The notes under the pieces are model-generated. The model was given only the letters and a program-made list of their open reading frames with translations, ran no database searches and was not told the DNA's origin. Positions 43,086-52,096 of a stretch of DNA of 64,000 bases are shown here, in pieces. How positions within the stretch are numbered: the stretch's first letter is position 1; each line of letters opens with the position of its first letter. The translations under genes were made by a program, and so were the position numbers. Origin of the DNA: Jingyaoa shaoxingensis. GTDB lineage: Bacteria > Bacillota > Clostridia > Lachnospirales > Lachnospiraceae. The stretch lies in contig NZ_JACRSZ010000009.1 of the NCBI RefSeq assembly GCF_014385005.1, positions 92,446-156,445 on the forward strand, in the 5' to 3' direction.

Positions 43086-46000
43086 ATGAATCAGGTAGAT
43101 GCATTTGAACTGGAGAGAATCAGTCAGGCAATTACGGATATTCGATCCTGCATGATGACAGATGTTTTTATACCGGAGAAAATAAAGTATTGTGAAGGTC
43201 AGGAAAGACCGGAAGATCCGGAACAGATGGAAGATTTTTATCCGATGGATAAATGGGGAGGATTTGACCGGTATGGATGGTTTCGGTATGGCTTCACTGT
43301 GCCGGAAGTCATGGAAGGTAAAAAGCTATGGGTAGAGATTGCCCAGGATAAGAGAGACTGGTATGCACAGAATCCACAGTTTTTGCTATACTGTAACGGC
43401 GCACCACTGCAGGGTATGGATATCTATCATGAAGAATGTCTGTTAAGAGAAAAAGCTCATGCAGGAGAAACAGTAGATCTTGAAATTCAGGCATGGTCCG
43501 GAATGTCTATCCGTGACCGCAGCTGGAGTGACAAAGAGAACCGCCCTGGAATGTTTGCCATTCGTCTGTATTGTACGGAGCCAATAGTAGAAGAACTGTA
43601 TTATGATCTGAAAACAGCCTATGAAGTTGTAAAATATGCAGATCAGGAAAGTGAAGCAGGACGGAAAATTATCAGGGTACTGAATCAGGCAATTAACGAG
43701 GTTGATTTGCGCTGCCCGGGGAGCACGGAGAATTTGGAATCCATGGCGAAAGCCAGAAAAATTATTCGGGAAGGGGTGTATGAGAAAGAAGAGTCGGGAG
43801 ATGGTATGGCTTATTCCGTAGGACATACCCATATTGATGTGGCATGGATGTGGCAGTTTTCCCATACGAAAATGAAAACCCAGAGAAGCTTTCGTACGGT
43901 ATTGAAACTGATGGAAGAGTATCCGGAATACCGTTTCATGTCATCTCAGCCACAGCTGTATGAATATATGGAAGAGGCACAGCCAGAACAGTTTGAGAAG
44001 ATCCGCCGGTATATAGAGCAGGGACGCTGGGAAGCAGAAGGCGGCATGTGGATAGAAGCAGACTGCAACCTTACATCCGGTGAAAGTCTGATCAGACAGT
44101 TCCTGGAAGGAAAAGCATATTTCAGGGAAAAGTTTGGAAAAGAAAATGTCATTCTGTGGCTTCCGGATGTGTTTGGATATTCCGCAGCCTTACCGCAGAT
44201 CTGTAAGAAAAGCGGCATACAGTATTTTATGACGACGAAAATAAGCTGGAATGAAGTGGACAAAATTCCATATGATACCTTTATGTGGAAAGGAATTGAC
44301 GGAACGGAGATTCTGACACATTTTGCTCCGGCGAAACAGTATGATACGGTAAATTATAATCCATTTGGATTTGCAAGAAGTCCTCATATCACAACTTATA
44401 ACGGTGTATTAGAACCGGATTATGTAATGGGAGGATGGAAAAGATACAGTCAGAAAAGTCTGAATCAGGAATTTCTGATTCCGTTCGGTTATGGAGATGG
44501 CGGCGGCGGTACCACAAGGGAAATGATTGAAAAAGGTATCCGGATGGAAAAGGGGATACCAGGCTGTCCAAGAGTGAAGTTTTCCACATCCCGTGAGTTT
44601 TTTGAAGATCTGGAAAAAAGTGTACAGGGTCAGAAACACCTTCCGGTATGGAATGGAGAATTGTATCTGGAATTCCATAGAGGAACTTATACATCAGTGG
44701 CAATGGTCAAACGCATGAATCGGCAGATGGAAAATCTTCTGCAGAGAGCTGAGTTTATGATGACGGCAGCACAGAGTATATGTGAGGACTATATATGGGA
44801 TAAGGCAGAGTGGAAAAAAGCATTGCATCAATTCCTGACCAATCAGTTCCATGACATATTGCCTGGATCTGCGATTACGGCTGTTTACGATGATGTGAAG
44901 GAAATATACAGACAGGTAGAGAAGGTATTTCAGAATAATAAAGAAAATGCCGTGCAGATTCTTGCGGAGACGGTTCCGCAAAATCAACTGGCAGTTGTAA
45001 ATACACTGGGCTTTGACAGAAACGGACAGGTTGAATTTGAATATGAGTCTCAGGCAGAAGTGATTCAGATGCAGAATGCATCAGGGGAGAAATGGTATGC
45101 ACAGAAAACAGGTGAGAATCATTATCTGGCTCATGTCTATGCAAAAGCCGGAAGTATTTCAGCATATGATATAAAGGAGTCTTCAGTTTCAGAAAAAGAA
45201 TGCTGGAACTGGGATGGAATCACTTTAGAAACATCCTGTCTGCGTGTAGTATTTGATCAGGATGGTACGATTGCATCCATCTATGATAAAGAGGAAGAAC
45301 GGGAAGTTTTAAGAGGAAATGGAAATGTGCTGGAAACTTTTGAGGATCGTCCGTATCAGTACGATGCATGGGAGTTAAGTCCATATTACCGTGAAAAAGA
45401 ATATGCATGCAGAGAACTGGAAGAAATGACAGTTACAGAAATGGGACCGGTAAGAATGTGTATCAGACAGGTTCGCAGGTATCTTTCTTCACGAATCTGC
45501 CAGGATATTTATTTTTATCCTGACAGTAAACGTATTGATTTCCATACGATGATTGACTGGAAAGAGGAACATGTACTTCTGAAAGTGTTATTTCCGGTGG
45601 ATGTTCTGGCTGATCAGGCAGTGTATGAGATCCAGTTTGGAACAGTACAGCGTCCGACACATACGAACACTTCGTGGGATGCAGAGAGATTTGAAACCTG
45701 TGCGCAGCGCTTTGCCGATCTGGCTGAGCCAGACTATGGGGCAGCACTGATGAATGACTGCAAGTATGGATATGATATTCATGATGGGGAAATGAGACTT
45801 ACACTGCTTAGGTCACCGTCTTTTCCAAATACAGTAGATCAGGGATATCATGAATTTACATATTCCTTCATGCCTCACAGGGGAGATTACAGGAAAGCGC
45901 AGATACAAAAAGAAGCATATAGTTTAAACCAGCCACTGATCAGTTTCATGGGAACTGGATTGGAAGATGCAGAGTGTGTATATCAGCCACTGCTTATATG

Positions 46001-46238
46001 CAATCATCCTGGAATCTTTACAGAGACTATAAAGCCGGCTGAAGATGGCAATGGTTTTATTGTAAGGTGCTATGAAGGATTTGGATGCCGACAGCGTGCA
46101 CAGATGACAGCAGCAGCCGGATGGAATGTAAGAGAATGTTCTATGATGGAAGAAGAAATTGAGGTGGAAGAAAATCGAGATACCTTTGTCATGTCATTTA
46201 TGCCATTTGAAATAAAAACATTGCGAATTACAAAATAA
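43086..46238 (+). CDS. GH38 alpha-mannosidase
   Basis: The 1050-residue protein matches GH38: zinc-site motif GHTHIDVAWMWQF, nucleophile D326 in WIEADCNLTSGESLIRQ, and WLPDVFGYSAALPQI. It has no signal peptide, so it should cleave alpha-mannosides after import. The operon (two-component system, binding proteins, permeases, mannosidase) forms a complete unit for use of mannose-rich host or yeast glycans. The length is typical for bacterial GH38. A bidirectional terminator follows. Confidence 0.95.
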   Translation: MNQVDAFELERISQAITDIRSCMMTDVFIPEKIKYCEGQERPEDPEQMEDFYPMDKWGGFDRYGWFRYGFTVPEVMEGKKLWVEIAQDKRDWYAQNPQFLLYCNGAPLQGMDIYHEECLLREKAHAGETVDLEIQAWSGMSIRDRSWSDKENRPGMFAIRLYCTEPIVEELYYDLKTAYEVVKYADQESEAGRKIIRVLNQAINEVDLRCPGSTENLESMAKARKIIREGVYEKEESGDGMAYSVGHTHIDVAWMWQFSHTKMKTQRSFRTVLKLMEEYPEYRFMSSQPQLYEYMEEAQPEQFEKIRRYIEQGRWEAEGGMWIEADCNLTSGESLIRQFLEGKAYFREKFGKENVILWLPDVFGYSAALPQICKKSGIQYFMTTKISWNEVDKIPYDTFMWKGIDGTEILTHFAPAKQYDTVNYNPFGFARSPHITTYNGVLEPDYVMGGWKRYSQKSLNQEFLIPFGYGDGGGGTTREMIEKGIRMEKGIPGCPRVKFSTSREFFEDLEKSVQGQKHLPVWNGELYLEFHRGTYTSVAMVKRMNRQMENLLQRAEFMMTAAQSICEDYIWDKAEWKKALHQFLTNQFHDILPGSAITAVYDDVKEIYRQVEKVFQNNKENAVQILAETVPQNQLAVVNTLGFDRNGQVEFEYESQAEVIQMQNASGEKWYAQKTGENHYLAHVYAKAGSISAYDIKESSVSEKECWNWDGITLETSCLRVVFDQDGTIASIYDKEEEREVLRGNGNVLETFEDRPYQYDAWELSPYYREKEYACRELEEMTVTEMGPVRMCIRQVRRYLSSRICQDIYFYPDSKRIDFHTMIDWKEEHVLLKVLFPVDVLADQAVYEIQFGTVQRPTHTNTSWDAERFETCAQRFADLAEPDYGAALMNDCKYGYDIHDGEMRLTLLRSPSFPNTVDQGYHEFTYSFMPHRGDYRKAQIQKEAYSLNQPLISFMGTGLEDAECVYQPLLICNHPGIFTETIKPAEDGNGFIVRCYEGFGCRQRAQMTAAAGWNVRECSMMEEEIEVEENRDTFVMSFMPFEIKTLRITK

Positions 46239-46242
46239 AAAG

Positions 46243-46286
46243 ATCACCGTATTGGAGATATGAATTTCTCTGATACGGTGATTTTT
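46243..46286. terminator. Bidirectional terminator between the mannosidase and RHH genes
   Basis: ATCACCGTAT (46243-46252) pairs with ATACGGTGAT (46273-46282), with T on the right and A on the left, serving both converging genes. Confidence 0.88.
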
Positions 46287-46296
46287 ACGAAAACCA

Positions 46297-46506
46297 TTAT
46301 TTGATATCCAACTCCGGTGGTTCATCCAGATGTTCGGATACGTATTTCCCATTTTTCTTCCGCTGTCGGACACATTCGGTCAGCAAGTACTCGATCTGTC
46401 CGTTGACGGAGCGGAAGTCATCTTCTGCCCAGGCAGCGATAGCATCATATAACTTGGCAGAGAGACGTAAGGGAACCTGTTTTTTCTTATTGTCTTTTTC
46501 AGCCAT
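46297..46506 (-). CDS. Ribbon-helix-helix (Arc-like) DNA-binding protein
   Basis: The 69-residue protein shows an Arc-type beta strand ([18 protein letters not shown]) followed by two helices with the turn [16 protein letters not shown]. It should form a dimer that binds short repeats. Its ATG overlaps the SPFH gene stop by one base, so the two are co-translated. An 8-bp palindrome repeated with an 11-bp period lies over the promoter of the pair at 47583-47601, a good candidate for its operator. Confidence 0.85.
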   Translation of the reverse strand: MAEKDNKKKQVPLRLSAKLYDAIAAWAEDDFRSVNGQIEYLLTECVRQRKKNGKYVSEHLDEPPELDIK

Positions 46507-47549
46507 TAATACAGACTTCCTGAATTGACTACCGGCTGGGCGTCATGATTTCCGCAGAGAACGACCAAAAGATTTGATACCATGGCTGCCTTACGTTCTT
46601 CGTCCAGTTCTACCACGTCTTTTTCACTTAACTGTTCCAGTGCCATTTCAACCATGCCCACGGCACCGTCTACGATCATTTTTCTGGCATCGATAATAGC
46701 AGAAGCCTGTTGTCTCTGAAGCATCACGGCTGCGATCTCAGGCGCATAAGCCAGATAAGTAATACGGGCTTCGATGATCTCCAGACCTGCATCGGAGACC
46801 TTTTCCTGAATTTCATTACGGATTCGCTCTGCCACAATCTCGCTGGAGCCTCTCAGGCTTCCTTCGTCTGCAATGCCATCTCCCGTAGTGTCTACATCCG
46901 GTGCAGTATCATATGGATAGAGACGGACAATATTACGCAGAGCGCTGTCACACTGAAGCGACAGATATTCCTTGTAGTTATCTACATGGAAAACGGCCTT
47001 TGCAGTATCTACCACTCGCCAGGTAACGGCAATGCCGATTTCCACCGGATTTCCCAGACAGTCATTGATCTTCTGACGGGAATTATTCAGAGTCATAACC
47101 TTCAGAGAAATTTTCTTATTACTCAGTGAGGCGTCAGAAGAATTGCTCCCACTTAGAAGTAATGTGGAAAGAGAAAGATTTTTCTGTGCACTGGTATCCA
47201 CATCGCCACTCTGACTAAGCTTTGTCTTAGAAGCTGGGTTCACACTGACACAGAAGGGATTCACAAAGTAGAATCCAGGATCTTTTAAGGTGCCAATATA
47301 CTTTCCGAATAAAGTTAGTACCAGTGCTTCCTGCGGTTTTAAGATCCGAAGACCTAAAAACAGGATCCAGCCCAGCGCCATCCAGGCACAGCAGATAACC
47401 AGACCCACAACTGGAAGGACCGGAACGGCACCTTTTGCCAGTGCGATGCCACATCCGATACAGCCACCGATAGCAAGAGCATAAAGAAAGATGGTAAGAA
47501 TCATTACCAACATGCCATTCTTTTTGGTTGATAAAATTTTTTCTGTCAT
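46506..47549 (-). CDS. SPFH-domain membrane protein
   Basis: The 347-residue protein has two hydrophobic helices in the first 75 residues and then an SPFH/band-7 domain ([25 protein letters not shown]) with a C-terminal helical stretch ([21 protein letters not shown]). Such proteins form large rings on the membrane; the specific job here is unknown. The start at 47549 follows AAAGGAGG. It forms a two-gene operon with the ribbon-helix-helix gene, an unusual partner. Confidence 0.9.
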   Translation of the reverse strand: MTEKILSTKKNGMLVMILTIFLYALAIGGCIGCGIALAKGAVPVLPVVGLVICCAWMALGWILFLGLRILKPQEALVLTLFGKYIGTLKDPGFYFVNPFCVSVNPASKTKLSQSGDVDTSAQKNLSLSTLLLSGSNSSDASLSNKKISLKVMTLNNSRQKINDCLGNPVEIGIAVTWRVVDTAKAVFHVDNYKEYLSLQCDSALRNIVRLYPYDTAPDVDTTGDGIADEGSLRGSSEIVAERIRNEIQEKVSDAGLEIIEARITYLAYAPEIAAVMLQRQQASAIIDARKMIVDGAVGMVEMALEQLSEKDVVELDEERKAAMVSNLLVVLCGNHDAQPVVNSGSLY

Positions 47550-47582
47550 TGTATGTTCCTCCTTTGGAATCACAAAACTATT

Positions 47583-47621
47583 TGATATCAGAATGATATC
47601 ACTATAATATTTGCAAGTCAA
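47583..47621 (-). promoter_or_regulatory. Promoter of the SPFH/RHH operon with twin-palindrome operator
   Basis: On the minus strand, TTGACT (47616-47621) and TATCAT (47593-47598) are 17 bases apart. The palindrome TGATATCA occurs at 47583-47590 and 47594-47601, start to start 11 bases, covering the -10 box and the start region. Tandem sites about one helical turn apart are typical of ribbon-helix-helix repressors. Confidence 0.65.
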
Positions 47622-47679
47622 GGAAAAGTTCAATTGATGAATGCGGCAGATCTGGGATAAAAAGAGTGTTTGCAGCAGA

Positions 47680-48510
47680 TCAGACATCGGATGAAGTACT
47701 GCAAAGATCTGGGCTGGTAAAGACTTTCATGCGGTCTCTTCTGGCTGCGCAGATCAGAGTCAGATGATATTCTCTGGCCAGTTCAATGGCTTCGGAAGTA
47801 GGGGAAGCCTTGCTGGATAGAACCGGAATACCTGCCTGAATGGCTTTCATAGTCATATCGGTAGGTATTCGTCCGCTGGAATAGATCATGCACTGATGCA
47901 GATCAATGTTATGGCGAAGAGCATAACCGATGACCTTGTCCAGAGCATTGTGACGACCGATATCCTCGCAGGAAAAAAGAATCTGATCTTCTTTGGCCAG
48001 AAGGCAGCTATGGGTGGCAAAAGTGATACTGTGAAGAGGCGAGCCATCTGCGAAGGCATCTGCCATGTGAAAAATCCATTCCGGTTCCCAGTGAATCGGG
48101 GTGAGCACTTCCGGCTCTTTTGTCGAAACAAAATAATTATTTAAAATATGATTGCCGGTACAGCAGGTAGGGGTGACTTCCACAAAGGAATCTGTGAAAG
48201 GTGCATTCGTATCTGCTGTATTTTTTAAGTAAACTTTGGCGCGTTTTCCATATTCGCAGATATAAATATGCTCAACATCCTCTGCGGAAGTGATGATTTG
48301 CTCGGTCAGAAGCCGCCCCAGAACCAGCTCAGCCAGATGCTGTGGCAGGCAGATCAGCTTCATGGTCAGGCGGTCATTGACATAGACATCTATGACATGT
48401 TCGTTTAGCACCTGTTCTTCTTCAATACAGATTTTCCTGTCTCTTCCAATATATTGGTATTCTTTTTTTCCCAGTAAAGACAGATTCTGGTATTGTTCGT
48501 TAATATACAT
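47680..48510 (-). CDS. fdhD: Formate dehydrogenase accessory sulfurtransferase
   Basis: FdhD passes sulfur to the bis-MGD cofactor of formate dehydrogenase. The 276-residue protein has the paired cysteines in TPTCCTGNHIL, the segment SCEDIGRHNALDKVIGYAL and SSGRIPTDMTMKAIQAGIPVLSSKASPT. The ATG at 48510 is chosen for the GGAG six bases upstream of it; a longer start at 48546 is possible. It is divergent from the MOSC gene, and both formate dehydrogenases in the window are likely clients. Confidence 0.96.
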   Translation of the reverse strand: MYINEQYQNLSLLGKKEYQYIGRDRKICIEEEQVLNEHVIDVYVNDRLTMKLICLPQHLAELVLGRLLTEQIITSAEDVEHIYICEYGKRAKVYLKNTADTNAPFTDSFVEVTPTCCTGNHILNNYFVSTKEPEVLTPIHWEPEWIFHMADAFADGSPLHSITFATHSCLLAKEDQILFSCEDIGRHNALDKVIGYALRHNIDLHQCMIYSSGRIPTDMTMKAIQAGIPVLSSKASPTSEAIELAREYHLTLICAARRDRMKVFTSPDLCSTSSDV

Positions 48511-48632
48511 AATTTCTCCAATCAAAAAATCTATTCTTTTATTCATGTTTGCTATGTGGTATGATAGATACAGTATAACAGACATCTCATTGTTTCGGAA
48601 GAGAGAATCAGTGGATGAAGGAGGAAAATCAA

Positions 48633-49088
48633 ATGGGAAAGATTATGGCGGTCAATATCAGTGAGAAAAAAGGTACTCAGAAGAAAAATATACACAGTGC
48701 CACGCTGATTGAAGACTTTGGAATTGAGAAGGACGCCCATGCCGGAAAATGGCATCGTCAGGTGAGCCTTCTTTCATATGAGAAAATAGAAGAATTTAAG
48801 GCAAAGGGTGCACCGATTGACGATGGAGCATTTGGAGAAAATCTGATCGTAAGCGGATACGATCTGAAGATGCTTCCGGTTGGCACCAGACTGCGAAGCG
48901 GGGATGTGCTTCTGGAAGTAACTCAGATCGGTAAGCAGTGCCACAGTGGATGTGAGATCTACAAAATTATGGGAGACTGCATCATGCCACGGGAAGGTAT
49001 TTTTACCAGAGTCCTTCATGGAGGCGTGCTGACGGAAGGTGACGAGATCGTAATCGAAGGAAACACAGGTGAGATAGATGGAGAATAA
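48633..49088 (+). CDS. MOSC-domain protein
   Basis: The 151-residue protein has the MOSC fold with [27 protein letters not shown], and the conserved cysteine in [16 protein letters not shown] domains bind the molybdenum cofactor or carry sulfur to it. The ATG at 48633 follows GAAGGAGG. It overlaps moaC by 11 bases and leads the cofactor operon. Confidence 0.93.
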   Translation: MGKIMAVNISEKKGTQKKNIHSATLIEDFGIEKDAHAGKWHRQVSLLSYEKIEEFKAKGAPIDDGAFGENLIVSGYDLKMLPVGTRLRSGDVLLEVTQIGKQCHSGCEIYKIMGDCIMPREGIFTRVLHGGVLTEGDEIVIEGNTGEIDGE

Positions 49089-49563
49089 GCTGAATCATTT
49101 TGACCAGAAGGGCAATGCAGTGATGGTGGACGTATCTGGAAAAGTACCTACTTCCAGAACCGCTGTTGCGAAGGGAAAGATCCGTGTCTGTCAGGCGGTG
49201 ATGGATGCGGTAAAACAGGGAAGTGTCAAAAAAGGTGATGTACTTGGTGTGGCAAGGGTAGCTGGGATCATGGCGGTGAAGCAGACATCCCATCTGATTC
49301 CCATGTGCCATCCGCTGATGATCCAGAAATGTTCCGTGGACTTTGAACTGGATGAAGAACATCTGGAGATTACGGCGATCTGTACGGCAAAGACAGAAGG
49401 ACAGACTGGTGTGGAGATGGAAGCACTCACCGGAGTAAATGTGGCGCTTCTGACGATCTATGATATGTGTAAGGCAATTGATAAGTCTATGGAACTGACT
49501 GGCATTCATCTGGTAGAAAAAAGTGGAGGAAAAAGCGGGCTTTACCGAAACCCGAACGATTAG
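49078..49563 (+). CDS. moaC: Cyclic pyranopterin monophosphate synthase
   Basis: MoaC completes the first step of molybdopterin synthesis with MoaA. The 161-residue protein shows [30 protein letters not shown] and [20 protein letters not shown], all typical of MoaC. It precedes moaA directly. Confidence 0.97.
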   Translation: MENKLNHFDQKGNAVMVDVSGKVPTSRTAVAKGKIRVCQAVMDAVKQGSVKKGDVLGVARVAGIMAVKQTSHLIPMCHPLMIQKCSVDFELDEEHLEITAICTAKTEGQTGVEMEALTGVNVALLTIYDMCKAIDKSMELTGIHLVEKSGGKSGLYRNPND

Positions 49564-49564
49564 T

Positions 49565-50539
49565 ATGAAGGATAGGTTTGGAAGAGAGATAGATTACCTG
49601 CGAATATCCATTACGGATCGATGCAATCTAAGATGCGTGTACTGCATGCCGGAAAATGGAATTGCACAAATACCACATAAGGAGATTCTCACTTATGATG
49701 AGATTACCAGAATCTGCCGGTGTATGACAGGACTTGGCGTTCATAAGATTAAGCTGACCGGAGGAGAACCCCTGACCCGGAAAGGATGCGCCACCCTGGT
49801 AGCAATGTTGAAGAATCTGAATGGTATCGAGAAGGTAACACTAACGACTAACGGAATCTTGCTGGGTGAGCAAATGACCGATCTGGCGGCTGCAGGAATC
49901 GATGATATCAATATCAGCCTGGATACGTTAGATGCGGCTTCTTTTGCTAAAGTTACCAGACGGGAGAATCTGAATCAGGTATTGGAAGGCATCGAAGCAG
50001 TCCTTCAGTATCCGCAGATTGGACTGAAGATCAATTGTGTGCCGGTGCTGGAGGGTCCGGAAAATCTGGTATCGGTAGCGGGACTGGCGAAAAAGTATCC
50101 GCTTCATGTCCGGTTTATTGAGATGATGCCGATCGGATATGGAAGAGAATTTCAGTTCCGGGGAGAAGAAGAGATCTGTCAGATACTGGAAAAGGTTTAT
50201 GGCACCATGACACCGGTGAAGGAGCGTTATGGAAATGGACCTTGCCATTATTATAGAATAGAAGGATTTCAGGGAAAAATTGGTTTTATCAGTGCCATGA
50301 CTCATAAGTTCTGCGATCAGTGTAACCGTGTACGGATGACGGCGGAAGGATTTTTAAAAGCCTGCCTGCAGTATCAGACAGGAACAGATCTGAAAGGACT
50401 GATGCGCTCAGGCTGCACCGATGAAGAACTGACAGAAGCAATACGGAAAGTCATATGGGAGAAACCGGTCAGCCATCATTTTACTTCTAAGGAAGTGGAT
50501 GAAGACGAAGCCAGACTGATGTCCCAGATTGGAGGGTAA
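49565..50539 (+). CDS. moaA: GTP 3',8-cyclase (radical SAM)
   Basis: The 324-residue enzyme has the radical SAM motif CNLRCVYC, LTGGEPLTR, and the C-terminal second-cluster cysteines in FCDQCNRVRMTAEGFLKAC. It converts GTP to the first pterin intermediate. The ATG at 49565, one base after the moaC stop, is preferred to an upstream GTG inside moaC although its own ribosome site is weak; coupling to moaC is likely. Confidence 0.96.
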   Translation: MKDRFGREIDYLRISITDRCNLRCVYCMPENGIAQIPHKEILTYDEITRICRCMTGLGVHKIKLTGGEPLTRKGCATLVAMLKNLNGIEKVTLTTNGILLGEQMTDLAAAGIDDINISLDTLDAASFAKVTRRENLNQVLEGIEAVLQYPQIGLKINCVPVLEGPENLVSVAGLAKKYPLHVRFIEMMPIGYGREFQFRGEEEICQILEKVYGTMTPVKERYGNGPCHYYRIEGFQGKIGFISAMTHKFCDQCNRVRMTAEGFLKACLQYQTGTDLKGLMRSGCTDEELTEAIRKVIWEKPVSHHFTSKEVDEDEARLMSQIGG

Positions 50540-50542
50540 AGT

Positions 50543-51031
50543 ATGAAAGCGGCAATTATTACATCCAGTGATTCTGGATATGCAGGAGAAAGAGAAGATA
50601 AGAGCGGTCCGGTAATCCGGGAGATTCTGGAAGCCAATGGATATGAAGTGGTACACACCATCCTTTTGCCGGATGACAGAAAGATGCTGGCAGAGGAGAT
50701 GGCGAGAATCGCAGATGCGAAAATGGCAGAACTGATTGTGACCACGGGTGGAACCGGATTTTCATCAAGGGACTGTATGCCAGAGGCAACAAAAGACATT
50801 GTGGAGCGGGAAGTACCGGGAATACCGGAAGCTATGCGGGCATACAGCATGACGATCACACCCAGAGCCATGCTCAGCCGTGCGGCAGCAGGGATCCGAA
50901 AGAGCACACTGATTGTGAATCTGCCGGGAAGCCCGAAAGCTGTCAGAGAAAGTCTGGAATATATCATTCCGGCACTGGAACACGGATTGCAGATTCTGAC
51001 CGGGGAGGCTGCCAACTGTGCCAGAAAATAA
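50543..51031 (+). CDS. Molybdopterin adenylyltransferase (MogA/MoaB)
   Basis: The 162-residue protein has the MogA/MoaB motifs TSSDSGYAGEREDKSG, TTGGTGFSSRDCMPEAT and NLPGSPKAVRESLEYI. It should adenylate molybdopterin before MoeA inserts molybdate. It starts 3 bases after moaA and overlaps the next gene. Confidence 0.95.
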   Translation: MKAAIITSSDSGYAGEREDKSGPVIREILEANGYEVVHTILLPDDRKMLAEEMARIADAKMAELIVTTGGTGFSSRDCMPEATKDIVEREVPGIPEAMRAYSMTITPRAMLSRAAAGIRKSTLIVNLPGSPKAVRESLEYIIPALEHGLQILTGEAANCARK

Positions 51032-51665
51032 TCATAAGTTACAGGAAGAAGTACCGGCAGTAGCGAGTGACCGCCATTTACCAGAAGATTTTACATTGGT
51101 AGTTCTGGCTGGCGGTGCCAGCAGCCGTATGGGAAAAGAAAAGTCAGACCTGATTTTAGATGGACAGACTTTTCTGGAGACACAGATCAGAAAGGGACGG
51201 CAGCTGGGAGCAAAAAAGATCCTGATCTCCGGTTATCGTGGAGAACGGTGCAGTGAAGAAATCGTGCCAGACAGGATTCCGGGTCAGGGACCATTGGGAG
51301 GACTGGAGAGCTGTTTCCGAAAGGCAGAGACAGCAAAATGTCTGGTACTGGGGGTAGATACGCCACTGGTACCGGTGGAAGAACTTCGCAGTTTGCTAAA
51401 GTATACGATGGAAGAAGCAGACAAGCCTGTGACGATGCTGTGCCATAACGGAAAAGAAGAATCCCTGATGGCAGTATATGATGCCGGACTTTATAAAGAA
51501 ATTACAGATTTTCTGGAGTCAGGAAGATCCTCTGTGTATCGATTTTTAAATACAGTGGGATATTCCCTGTATCATACCGGTGCACCGGAAAGCTATTTTC
51601 AGAACATCAATGATCCGGCAGCCTATGAGCAAATATGCATAGAATTTTATAATATTTCTTCATAA
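51018..51665 (+). CDS. mobA: Molybdenum cofactor guanylyltransferase
   Basis: MobA adds GMP to form the MGD cofactor. The 215-residue protein has the intact loop VVLAGGASSRMGKEKSDL, QGPLGGLES and GVDTPLVP. The start is a GTG at 51018 inside the preceding gene, behind GGGGAGG. In the same frame beyond the stop the DNA encodes a Glu/Thr-rich stretch with a 37-bp duplication. Confidence 0.94.
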   Translation: MPENNHKLQEEVPAVASDRHLPEDFTLVVLAGGASSRMGKEKSDLILDGQTFLETQIRKGRQLGAKKILISGYRGERCSEEIVPDRIPGQGPLGGLESCFRKAETAKCLVLGVDTPLVPVEELRSLLKYTMEEADKPVTMLCHNGKEESLMAVYDAGLYKEITDFLESGRSSVYRFLNTVGYSLYHTGAPESYFQNINDPAAYEQICIEFYNISS

Positions 51666-51703
51666 AATCATCATGAGGCAGCTGAGCAGGAAGAAGGAAC
51701 GGA

Positions 51704-51777
51704 AGAAGAAACCCACAGAAGCTGCGACAGAGGCTACGACAGAAGAAACCCACAGAAGCTGCGACAGAGGCTACGAC
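51704..51777. repeat. 37-bp tandem duplication after mobA
   Basis: A 37-base unit beginning GAAGAAACCCACAGAAG is present twice in tandem. Because 37 is not a multiple of three, no frame reads both copies alike. The second copy in one frame reads PTEAATEATTEA before a TAG, like the acidic tails of secreted proteins. Confidence 0.8.
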
Positions 51778-51805
51778 AGAAGCTTAGTCAATGAAGAACG
51801 AACAT

Positions 51806-51831
51806 ACTCCCAGAGAAAAAACTCTGGGAGT
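51806..51831 (+). terminator. Terminator after the cofactor operon
   Basis: ACTCCCAGAG (51806-51815) and CTCTGGGAGT (51822-51831) form a perfect 10-bp stem with a six-A loop, followed by T-rich sequence. Confidence 0.88.
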
Positions 51832-51868
51832 TATTTCGTTTTATGGATATCTTGTAAATTGTTGACAA

Positions 51869-51897
51869 TTGACAATAACTGCAATTGATTATATAAT
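51869..51897 (+). promoter_or_regulatory. Sigma-A promoter of the oligopeptide operon
   Basis: TTGACA (51869-51874) and TATAAT (51892-51897) are both perfect and 17 bases apart. A second TTGACA lies 7 bases upstream. The first gene begins about 190 bases downstream, leaving a long leader. Confidence 0.88.
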
Positions 51898-51961
51898 AAC
51901 TGTAATTCGTATGTAAAAGTTACGATTTAGGGATGATATGAGTACAATGGGGTACACAAAG

Positions 51962-52034
51962 AAGGAATTCAGGCAAATTGTGGAGCATGCCAGAACTTTT
52001 TAGGCATGCTTTTTCTAACATCTGAATTCTTTTT
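51962..52034 (+). terminator. Nested hairpins in the opp leader (possible attenuator)
   Basis: The inner hairpin AGCATGCC (51984-51991) with GGCATGCT (52003-52010) is followed by six T. The outer pairing AAGGAATTCAG (51962-51972) with CTGAATTCTTT (52022-52032) is also followed by T. Either would stop transcription before the first gene, so the operon may be controlled by read-through. Confidence 0.7.
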
Positions 52035-52096
52035 ATGGTATTTTTGCGCTTCTGACTCTCTGGGTTGTAGCAAAAAGCAAGAGAGGAAGAAGAAAG

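Noticed and set aside
51704..51777. CRISPR array
   Set aside because: Only two directly adjoining copies without spacers are present.
51673..51888. 71-residue reading frame containing the tandem repeat
   Set aside because: It reads through repeat copies in different frames and through a terminator hairpin; no ribosome site is evident.
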